Source: Adiantum capillus-veneris (lineage: Eukaryota; Streptophyta; Polypodiopsida; Polypodiales; Pteridaceae). Taken from it: a stretch of 64,000 bases of DNA. Positions 56,206 to 64,000 of this stretch are shown one piece after another (the first letter of the stretch is position 1; each line of letters begins with the position of its first letter). The notes beneath the pieces were generated by a model. The model saw only the letters and a list, made by a program, of their open reading frames with translations, made no database searches and was not told where the DNA came from. The stretch covers positions 82,284,843-82,348,842 of the forward strand of contig CM043950.1 in the NCBI GenBank assembly GCA_014529385.2, given 5' to 3'. Position numbers and translations under genes: made by a program.

Positions 56206-56445
56206 GTGTGGCTACGTATGGATGCCAATAATGACAATAATGATCCATGGATGCTTCCTTTCCATTTTGTGCGTCATATGCGTGTTAATATATGTATTGA
56301 TATGAAATTATTCTATCAACAAAGAATAGCCTTGTTGTTTGGAGCTGAAAGACTTGGGGAAATCTTGCACTCTCCTCACCCTGTCATTCTACACTTACTA
56401 GATTATCACCACTCCTTTGATGTGTCAATATTCATCCTATTTTGA
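56206..56445 (+). CDS. Conserved small upstream ORF of element G
   Basis: 79 codons, intact, ending 63 bases before the gag frame. It aligns with the ORF at 32328-32546 in C: LPFH, H-x-R-V-N-I, QQRIALLFGAERLGEIL, HPVI, LLDYHHSFDVSIFIL. It is open in an element whose gag, protease and reverse transcriptase all contain stops. Synonymous changes dominate the differences from C, which suggests that the protein was under selection. No function is known. Confidence 0.7.
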   Translation: MWLRMDANNDNNDPWMLPFHFVRHMRVNICIDMKLFYQQRIALLFGAERLGEILHSPHPVILHLLDYHHSFDVSIFILF

Positions 56446-56508
56446 GTTAGCTATGGTAAAGCTCCAAATTGTACTTATCATACTCTACTTTCAATAAATT
56501 GGAGTTGT

Positions 56509-57642
56509 TTGTGTAATTGTGTACTCTCTCGGTTACATTATGCCTTCCCTAATTTTTATGGTAAGCCTAGGGAGGTTGTTTCAGACTTTTTGGATAATTT
56601 GGAAATGGCATTTTTAGTGTTAGGAATGGATGATGAGGCCACAAAGCTAAGGGCCTTTCCACTAGTCTTAAGAGAAGGTGCTAAAGTATGGTATCAAACT
56701 TTGGCACCAGAAGAAAGAAGAGACTGGGAAGCCTTAAAAATGGCCTTCATTGAAGAGTTTTGCCATCATGAGCCTCTAGAGGAGATATGGAGACAACTCT
56801 CAGAGCTACGCCAAACATCACCCAATGACTATAGAAGCTATCAAGGGAAGTTTTCCAACCTGTGGGAGAAGTGGTGTGCATCATTAGGCGAAGGGGAAAG
56901 GGCGCGAGAGTGCCTAAAGAAGGACTGTTTCCTAGCAGGGCTTTACCTCATCCTTCGAGAAAAGGTAAAAGGTAAATTCCCAGACACCTTTGAGAAAGCT
57001 ATGAATTATGTAAGGGATAAGGATAGGAAATTAAAGTTCCAAGCTCAGCTACAAGGAGGAATGGAGCCTCCACCGCTAGCTCAACCTACGGCAAGGGTAG
57101 TAGTAGGGACAGGAGCAACAGACCAAGAGTCCTCTCAACAAGAGCTGCTTCAACAAATCACCAATCAGCTAGAGAGCCTGTCCATCAATTTGGTTCAAGG
57201 TATAAGGGCTCCCCAACCAAGAAATGAACGAAATAGACAAGAAGGAAAAAGGTAAACCCGTGAGTACGCTTGCTACAATTGTGGAGAGGTAGGTCACAGC
57301 ATGTATTTTTGACCTCACCCAGGACGCTATCAAGGAAATGATAATCAAAGATGACCTCCCCGCCAACAAGTCACCTCTCCTCAAGCAAGGCTACCAAATG
57401 GACAAAATGCAAATGTGGCTCCACCAATTCAAATATTGAGAGCCCCTTGTCCACCACCACAAGCACCAGTAGAGATCCCTCCACTACCATCAGGTGGGGA
57501 GGATAGGGTTGTCTTTGTCATAAGTCTTGACAATGGTAAGGATAAAGGGAAAGCAAAAATGGAGGAAGTTGTTGCCATGCCAATAAAGAGATTTAGGAGA
57601 CAAAGAACTCATAAAATGGAAGATTCAAATCCGGATCAATAA
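56509..57642 (+). pseudogene. Gag of element G
   Basis: 248 codons of capsid (56509-57255: LREGAKVWYQTLAPEERRDWEALK, KKDCFLAGLY), followed after a TAA by the zinc knuckle CYNCGEVGHSMYF, whose last Cys is replaced by TGA at about 57311. A Pro-rich linker (57415-57642) matches the tail of gag in C. The first Met at 56509 may be internal; C starts at the text equivalent to about 56530. Confidence 0.83.
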
Positions 57643-57664
57643 AGGGAATGAGGGTTCTTCCCAA

Positions 57665-58434
57665 GTGATAGGAGACAAGAAAAGGAAGAGTAGGTCAAAG
57701 AGGCACATAAGAGTAGAAGACTTTCCACTTGGGGTGGGATCCATACCCTATGACCTCATAGCAGATGTGAGTAATCAAGGACCAAAGATCTCATGGCAGC
57801 AACTCCTCCACCTTTCCCCAAAGATGCATAGAACCTGGTCTAAGATGGTTAGCACTAGGAGGGCTAAGGCAAAGTCAGTTGGGTCCATTAGTGCAAGAGG
57901 CATGAGGATATTGTGCCAGTCATTGATGCAGATATTAAGAGTCAGTGAGTCCCCAATGTGTATGTGGATGGTGGAGCCGAGATTTGTGTTATGACTGAGA
58001 AATTGATGCACAAGTTGCATTTGGAAGTAAACGAATAGACTTCCTTACAAACTAAGATGGAAAATAATGTAAGGGTGGCTTGTGTGGGAAAGGTTAATGG
58101 AGTGAAGGTTTCAGCTTTTGGTGTGGCAGTCTCAAGTTATGCTTATGTGATCCCAACTAAGGGAGAGGGGTACCCATTAATTCTTGGAAGACCTTGGCTT
58201 ATGGCTATGAAGGCCAGGCAGGATTGGGAGATAGGTTCCCTTGAGTTGCGCCCAAGTCATAAGGCCGGTAGCAAGCAACAAAAAATTGTGTATGACATGA
58301 AGCAGGGTAGACAACAAGACGTGGATATGGAGACTTCGATGGACGAATGGAGCACAAGCAACTACTCTTCGTCTGAGGGTGAGTCATCTGAGGAGGATGC
58401 TAGTTCTTTGGAGGTAATGGGTATAGTACTATGA
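57665..58434 (+). pseudogene. Protease of element G with DGG active site
   Basis: The linker with FPLGVGSIPYDL and ISWQQLLHL matches the gag-protease linker of C. VDGGAEICVM (about 57967) is the active-site loop, after a frameshift at about 57950, and the ILGRPWLM flap region is at about 58180. A TAG at about 58036 breaks the frame. An acidic Ser-rich tail leads towards reverse transcriptase. Confidence 0.8.
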
Positions 58435-58497
58435 GACCCTGAAGGAGAGGGTATTCAAGACTCTCTAAACAAGGAGGAAGTCACATGCCTAGAAGAG

Positions 58498-59411
58498 ATG
58501 TTAGCTAAAGACCTACTAGAAGAAGAAAAAGGACCCTATTTGCAGGTACTAAAGAAGCATGCTAGTCTCTTCATAAATGATTATGAACACATTAAGGGAG
58601 TAACAGTGACTCAACACCATATCCAATTGAAAGAAGGTGCCAAGCCATTGGTGCAAAGACTTATGAGATTAGGGATAGTGCAACAAGATGCGCTCTTAAA
58701 GGAAGTGAAAAGATTACTCAATGCAGGATTTATCTACCCAATGGAAGATTCCGAGTGGGTGTCCGCGGTTGTGGTAACACCAAAGAAAAATGGGAAGTGG
58801 AGGGTGTGTGTTGATTACAAGCCTCTAAATGTAGCCACAAAAAGGGACCATTTTCCTTTGCCTTTCCAGATGAGATACTAAATGAAGTGTCTGGTCATGA
58901 AAGGTACACAGTGTGTGACGGGTACTCAGGATACTTCTAGATTAGAATTACAGATGAAGATCAAAGGAAGACTACCTTCATAACACCCTGGGGGTGTTTT
59001 GCTTATAGAGTTATGCCTTTTGGCTTAACTAATGCCCCAACTACTTTCTAAAGGTTTATGAACTTGGTGTTTCAACCCTACTTTGGTGAATCCATACGAG
59101 TCTTCATTGATGATTTTTGCATTTACAGCTCTAGGGAAGTGCATCTTTCCAAGGTTGATGAAGGCTTCACCCATTTGGCCCAATTGGGTGGGCAATTAAA
59201 TAAAGACAAGTGCCATATAGGTGAGAGTATGGTCACTCCACTAGGCCATGTTGTGCCTCAAGATGGTATTGAGTCTAACCCTAAAAAGGTAAAGACATTG
59301 TTAGCCTTTGCTACTCCTTCAAATGTGAAGCAGCTAGTCTCCTTCATTCAAAAGGTTCGCTACATAGGACGATTCATGCATCTCCTTTCTCAGAAAATCT
59401 ATCCTTTGTAG
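58498..59411 (+). pseudogene. Reverse transcriptase of element G
   Basis: TPKKNGKWRVCVDYKPLN (about 58780-58832), [20 protein letters not shown] and FIDDFCIYSS (about 59104) are all present, with the same motifs as C. A frameshift at about 58870 and TAG or TAA stops at about 58939 and 59049 divide the domain. The catalytic Asp pair is kept. Confidence 0.88.
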
Positions 59412-59432
59412 CAGCTCACTAAACACACTACA

Positions 59433-59890
59433 TTGGCATCAAGTGAGGAGGGTGAAAGGTGCTTTCAAGAAGTTAAAACCATTTTGAGCTCATTGCATGT
59501 CGTCCTACAGCCCACATGGGGTGAATTATTCTATGTGAATCCTAGTGTAGGCCCAGAAGCTCTAGGAGCTATCTTGATGCAAAACGACCCAAAGACGTCT
59601 CTCATGAGACCAATTTACTTCTCTAGTAGAGTGATGAAAGCTGTTGAAAAGGGTTTCAGTGCAACTGAGCAATTGGTGCTAGCTCTTAAGTTTGTAGTGG
59701 AAAAGTTTTAGGCTTACTTGCTTCCGAGACAATCTGTGGTGATCACAACTGAGGAAGTCTTTCCATATGCCCTACAACACATGAAACTGTCTCAAAGAAT
59801 AGCAAAGTGGGTGGTGTAGCTTCAAGAGTTTGACTACACACTACACGTAGAGGATTCTACCCGTGCTTGTTTGGCAGACGTCCTCACACA
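59433..59890 (+). pseudogene. First RNase H of element G (catalytic residues replaced)
   Basis: The fold text continues from reverse transcriptase, but the first catalytic Asp is absent (YVNPSVGPEALG, about 59531-59566) and the TDH site reads TEE (about 59745). Both replacements parallel those of C. Stops occur at 59709 and about 59817. Confidence 0.78.
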
Positions 59891-60350
59891 AAGGTGTTAT
59901 GAGAAGATCAAGAACGAGGCACCTAGTAAGGTACCACATATCCCGGAGCCTGAACTTCTATTAGGGGCACATAGTCTATATTTTGATGGAGCTTACAAGA
60001 GAACAAAAGACAAGGCATCAGCAGGTATAGTGATACTAGGTCCAGAAAAGGAGAGTATTTTGGCAAAATGGTTTCACCTAGAACAGATTCATTTTAACAA
60101 TAAGACAGAGTATCATGCCCTTGTTTTAGGTTTACAATGTTGTCTTTCTTAAGGCATCAAAAAGCTAAACGTTTTTGATGACTCCATGTTGATTGTTAAG
60201 CAAATGGTTGGCGTATGGGCCTGTAAAAATGACAAATTGTCTATTAATATGAGGGAAGCAAAGACCTTGTTGAAGGTTTTTAAAGAAGTTCGAGTTCACT
60301 TTACCTCAAAATCAAAATCTAGAAGCAGATGCCTTAGCAGCTGAAGAACT
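59891..60350 (+). pseudogene. Second, archaeal-type RNase H of element G
   Basis: YFDGAY (about 59982), NNKTEYHALVLGL (about 60098), DDSMLIVKQ (about 60178) and LEADALAAEE (about 60318) show D, E, D and D in the expected order. A TAA at 60150 and a small frameshift at about 60300 interrupt it. Confidence 0.82.
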
Positions 60351-60360
60351 ACAAACTCTC

Positions 60361-60860
60361 ATGGTAGGTGCTATCCCTGTGAAAAGTCCTTTATACCAAG
60401 GAAAGGAGGAGCTGCATGATTTACTTTCCTTTCTTAAACATTGTGAAGCGCCCTCTGGTATGAGTAAAAGTGAACACAGGTGGCTGGCAAAAAAGGCTAC
60501 CAGATATAGTTTGGTAAGTGAGGACTTGGATGGTAAGGGGAAAGATGCTGTCATGAGGAGAGTTCCCTCATCCCAAGAGATCAAGGATATTTTGTTTAGC
60601 TGTCATGATGGTGTGTGTGGTGGCCACTTTGCACAAGAGATCACTAGCAGGAAGATCATACAAGCAAGGTTTATATGGCCCAGCCTCCATCGAGATGTAC
60701 AACAGTGGTGCCGCACATGCGAGGTTTGCAAAAAAGTCGGACCTAGGCGTCTTGCTCATGAAAATCAGCACCCAATTAAAACCTACGGACCTTTTGAAAA
60801 ATGGGGAATAGATGCAATAGGGCCACTACCTTGCAATCAATCAAGAAAGGAGTACATCAT
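60361..60860 (+). pseudogene. Integrase of element G, cut by E2
   Basis: The frame is open through the HHCC zinc finger (HDGVCGGHF, then CRTCEVC, about 60603-60730) and the first catalytic Asp (WGIDAIGPLP, about 60803-60832). It then runs into the E2 LTR at 60861; codons after that are LTR sequence. The second and third catalytic residues are absent from the window. Confidence 0.88.
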
Positions 60861-61405
60861 TGTTAACCCTCACGACACATGGACACCCTATGATCTATAA
60901 ACGTTGTATTGTTTAGAGTCAGGTACCGGGCTTGCCGGACCAATAGGAACAGGGTAAGGGTGATCGCCGATGACAGGCGCACTCTAACTGGAATATTCAA
61001 GGAGTTAGTTGGCTAAGTATGGGCGCCCAAGTGTGAATGGGGTGAGCTCATATAAAAGCCACTAAACCTAATTTTTACTCATTCTCTCATTGTGCAATAG
61101 AAGCCGCTCTTGCTCCATCTCCACCTTCTCCTTCACCATCTCCTTGTGTGTGTGTGTGTACGTGTGAGAGAGAGTGTGAGAGTGTGTGTGTGATCGAGCG
61201 TTGCGGCGGCACGACGGCGGCGAGGCGGTTGAGCGCGGCGTAGCGGCGTCTCCCTCTTCTTTGCGGCGCGGGAATCCTTCATTCGCAGCTACGCAGGAAG
61301 GTGAGTGACACACCATTCTTTCTTGTGAGCTTGTCTGTTGTATGACTGTGTGCTAGGAGCCTTTGTGGCTCGCACATGGCGCATAGCAAGTCCCTAGCCG
61401 TGACA
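60861..61405 (+). repeat. 5' LTR of E2 (545 bp)
   Basis: Runs TGTTAACCCTCACG to CGTGACA. It has TATAAAAG at 61051-61058 and the GT/GA microsatellite at about 61144-61194, as in both E1 LTRs. Confidence 0.92.
61051..61058 (+). promoter_or_regulatory. TATA box of the E2 LTR
   Basis: TATAAAAG about 350 bases before the LTR end, aligned with those of E1. Confidence 0.7.
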
Positions 61406-61409
61406 TTTT

Positions 61410-61427
61410 TGGCGCCGCTTCCGGGGA
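61410..61427 (+). other. Primer binding site of E2, Asp tRNA
   Basis: TGGCGCCGCTTCCGGGGA matches the complement of the 3' end of plant Asp tRNA at 16 of 18 bases. This is the usual primer site of Athila elements. Confidence 0.88.
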
Positions 61428-62407
61428 GCTACTGTGCGTGAAGCTCCAATGGCGACCTGTAAATTGTATTGAAGCTATTTTTTATGTAGGAAAGGCACGG
61501 CTTAAGTTTGATTATTGTTGTTATGCAAAAACAGTAGAGAAAGACACAATGTTGTTGACTGCATTCAAGTTTTCTTTGTTCTGTTAAGCTCTGTTTTGCT
61601 AGTTCTATTAAGCTCAGATTTCAGCTTACACAGTTAGCATTTCTTGCGTTTCTGCGTTTTCTGCATTTTTTGGTTTGCACTGCACAGTTCTGTCAAGGTT
61701 CAATTTTCTGCATTTTCTGGTTTGTGCACAGTTAGGCGCACAGTTAGTTAATTAAGTAGGTTAGTAATTAGGTGAACCACCGATTAGCAGGTTAGTAGGT
61801 AGGTGGGACAGTAAATAGTTAGGTGAGGTCAGCGCGCACCAAAACGCGTACCAAATAATATCAAAAAATAAAAAAAATAAAAATAAAAATCGAAAAATAA
61901 AAACGTGAGTGAGGGGGAGGTTATAAAAACGGACGGGAAAAAATCGAAAATATTTAAGCGTGAGTGACTGGGGGGATCACTAAAATTTTGATCGGGATCA
62001 TTTCCCCAAGCCCAAGCCCAGGCCTCAGTCCACAGTCTTATGATATATACTAGACTCACTCTTATATATATACCCTACCCCCTCAAGAGGGAATGAGAGC
62101 ATGTGGGGCAAGTCCTCCACTCTCCTCCCTTCTCTTCCCACTTGCACCCTTAGACTTGCTATTTGGAGCCTAGTTCCCCAACTAGGAAAAGACTGTTTCG
62201 GGCTTCTCTGGAGCAAAATAGAACCAAACAGTGGGCTGTAAAGCACAGCGCGTCCCTCCTAGCGATCCGCTCGTTTCGAGCTATCACACGGCCCATTCCA
62301 CGACACGCTCTAAAAAATCTAGCAAAAAAACAAACAAAAAACACGCAAAAAACTAGTCACAAGGCCTCCTAGAGCAGCTTTTTGATAGCGGAGGGTATCA
62401 AAAGCAC
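61428..62407 (+). other. Leader of E2
   Basis: No gene. It holds a repeat of TTTTCTGCATTTT(T/C)TGGTTTG (about 61655-61730), GTTAGTAGGTAGG-type runs and an A-rich stretch. It matches the two parts of the E1 leader. Confidence 0.7.
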
Positions 62408-64000
62408 ATGCACTTACGCTCTGGGCGGGTGCTAGAACACGAGCATATTGAGGGTGCCTCTGTTCATACGGACACCCATTACCCATCCACGATAGGCTCT
62501 AGACCCTCAGCGGGGACACAAGGTAGCACCACCCAAGACCCTAAAATAGCCGCTAGTGATTCCTCCTCCGACTCAGAAATCATGGAAGCATACCCTACCC
62601 AAAACACTGAGAGAGAAGGCCATGCACCTCCCGAAGCTCCACAGCCTAGTACTAGTATGTTTAGCCGTTTCATGGAAACATTAGGTAGAGCTACTCGCTC
62701 AGAACCTCATGCAAATGAAGCACACGAAGGGGGTGGGGAAGTGGACTCTCCTTTCACATCGCACGTGGACCCCACACCCCCAAAGAGTGTCCATGTGGAT
62801 ATCCTGCCAACTTCTTACCAAGAAGGCCCTGTTGAGCTGCCTCCTTCAGAAGTTCCCTCTAGAGTACCGTTGGTGACAAGTAAAACCACGGGGAGCAACA
62901 TTGCTTCTACCTCACAAGAAACCGTTAACACGTCGACTCTAGAAGGATTGTTCATTAATGATCATTGGACATACGACCTCCACACTGAGGTGTTGACGGA
63001 TCTACACTCTGGCCACGCCTACCATGTAGGATGGATAGAGATTGTACAATCCACCTCTAGTGCCACGAGCATCGAAGATCAACAGAAAATGATATGTAAT
63101 GTTATCCATGGCATTATTCAATCAGAAAGGCAAAACCGAGGGGTAAATATACCCTCAACTGGCCCCATGAGATTTCTGGATACGAGCAAGGCTCAACAGC
63201 CTACTCTATCACAAATGGAGACTCCTCTAATGAGTCCCATGGACCCATCTTACGTCATTTCACCTGGGGTCTCTATGCAATCTGAGCCTCCAAACGACAA
63301 CTTTAGCTTCCCTAAATTGGCTCAACCCTCTATTAAGGAAAACACAATGCTCACTCCAGGGATAGGCCTGACAGAGAATGTACCGATGACATCTACGGTT
63401 AGCGCAGTGCCACTACCTAGTGTCGTAGTACCTAATATGGGGCCTCGACCGTATGTGCCTCTAGCCCCTTATGCACACATGGCCCCCACACCTCCAATTG
63501 TACCACTTGTTTATGCTCCTCGAGTGCCGCTCCCTAGCCCTTATCCGAGTGGACCTATGCCCAGTTATGTTCCATATCCTGCATCATCCACACATATGCC
63601 AAGACCGGTACCCATCCCTCTCCCACATATGATTCCAAGAGTACCTCCACCGGCCCTGCCTCCTCACATAGGTGACTTGGCAGCGTTTGCTCAAACCATA
63701 GGTCGATCTATCATGGAAAATATGTGTCATGCATCTGGTAGAGAGCCTAGAAGTAAGGCAGTACAAATTGCCAAACTCAGGCAAAAATTCAATGGGGACG
63801 AAGATGCTAGAAAACACATTGAAGTGTTTGAACAAGTATGTGATTCCTTAGGGGAACGCAACGAACTACATAAGTGCAATGCCCTAAGCTTGACATTAAG
63901 TGGGAAGGCTGGAGATTGGTATAGAACCCTAAGGGTGGACGAGAAAACAATCTACCCTACCCTTCGAAGGTTGTTTCTAAAGGAGTACATACAAGAAGGT
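62408..64000 (+). CDS. Gag of E2, intact so far, running off the window edge
   Basis: The frame is open from ATG at 62408 to the last base (531 codons, no stop). The start MHLRSGRVLE is shared with E1, and an in-frame TAG lies 54 bases upstream of the ATG. A long Pro/Thr/Ser-rich region (about 62440-63660) of unknown fold leads to the capsid (from about 63665: the HIEVFEQVCDSLGE and LSGKAGDWYRTLR blocks). The homologous E1 frame is broken many times. Being without stops over 1.6 kb, this is the only coding frame in the window that looks recently functional. Confidence 0.88.
   Translation, partial: MHLRSGRVLEHEHIEGASVHTDTHYPSTIGSRPSAGTQGSTTQDPKIAASDSSSDSEIMEAYPTQNTEREGHAPPEAPQPSTSMFSRFMETLGRATRSEPHANEAHEGGGEVDSPFTSHVDPTPPKSVHVDILPTSYQEGPVELPPSEVPSRVPLVTSKTTGSNIASTSQETVNTSTLEGLFINDHWTYDLHTEVLTDLHSGHAYHVGWIEIVQSTSSATSIEDQQKMICNVIHGIIQSERQNRGVNIPSTGPMRFLDTSKAQQPTLSQMETPLMSPMDPSYVISPGVSMQSEPPNDNFSFPKLAQPSIKENTMLTPGIGLTENVPMTSTVSAVPLPSVVVPNMGPRPYVPLAPYAHMAPTPPIVPLVYAPRVPLPSPYPSGPMPSYVPYPASSTHMPRPVPIPLPHMIPRVPPPALPPHIGDLAAFAQTIGRSIMENMCHASGREPRSKAVQIAKLRQKFNGDEDARKHIEVFEQVCDSLGERNELHKCNALSLTLSGKAGDWYRTLRVDEKTIYPTLRRLFLKEYIQEG

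Larger units (their letters stand above)
54480..60860 (+). mobile_element. Element G: Tat-like Ty3/gypsy (C family), truncated by E2
   Basis: The order is LTR, primer site, leader, small ORF, gag, protease, reverse transcriptase, RNase H, second RNase H and integrase start. It is the plus-strand relative of C and more damaged. Integrase ends abruptly at 60860, where E2's LTR begins; the remainder is beyond the window. Confidence 0.9.
60861..64000 (+). mobile_element. Element E2: Athila-like, continues beyond the window
   Basis: LTR, Asp-tRNA primer site, leader and the start of gag. Same family as E1 but with an open gag. Because the 3' end is outside the window, the target duplication cannot be tested. 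Confidence 0.9.

Noticed and set aside
1-64000. tRNA, rRNA or organelle-derived inserts
   Set aside because: No cloverleaf-like or conserved rRNA sequence was noticed; the tRNA-like matches are retroelement primer sites only.

Overview
This is nuclear DNA of a repeat-rich vascular plant. The evidence is a set of plant-type Ty3/gypsy retrotransposons: a chromovirus with an initiator-Met tRNA primer site, a Tat-like lineage with two RNase H domains, and an Athila-like lineage with an Asp tRNA primer site. There is also a long AT-rich satellite array and no bacterial-style gene. The species cannot be named from the sequence; a fern, lycophyte or gymnosperm-sized genome is plausible but unproven. 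I see no intact host gene, tRNA, rRNA or CRISPR array.

Layout. (1) 1-6574: element A, a damaged chromovirus whose 5' part lies outside the window; its 3' LTR is 4974-6574. (2) 7195-49283: one satellite array of about 223-bp monomers, split into three blocks (7195-9133, 16833-22296, 45966-49283) by insertions. The first is element B (9134-16832), a complete but dead relative of A with a 5-bp target duplication. The second is a nested stack at 22297-45965. (3) The stack, outermost first: solo LTR D (minus strand), interrupted by Athila-like element E1 (23506-44716, plus strand, target duplication GTAGG), whose leader is interrupted by Tat-like element C (24321-35156, minus strand, two LTRs). 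E1 also holds a 1.33-kb TTAA-flanked DNA transposon (42935-44265). A 281-bp MITE sits in satellite block 2. (4) 49284-51220: truncated LTR of the C family. (5) 51221-54420: a GC-rich minisatellite, a second tandem repeat of about 162 bp, and a degraded host-like or transposon-captured exon with DUF8039-like repeats. (6) About 54480-60860: element G (C family, plus strand), cut inside integrase by element E2 (60861 to window end). E2 is Athila-like and its gag frame is fully open to the edge.

How the parts relate. Genes of each retroelement encode Gag (capsid and zinc knuckle), protease, reverse transcriptase, RNase H and integrase, with LTRs as promoters. A/B, C/D/G/H and E1/E2 form three families, each seen at least twice, so homologous copies can be compared here. 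These comparisons give the most interesting signals: a small conserved ORF upstream of gag in C and G (duplicated in C); a first RNase H domain without key catalytic residues next to an added RNase H with its D-E-D-D residues; a conserved LTR hairpin with a compensatory change; and the same stop codon before the chromodomain in A and B.
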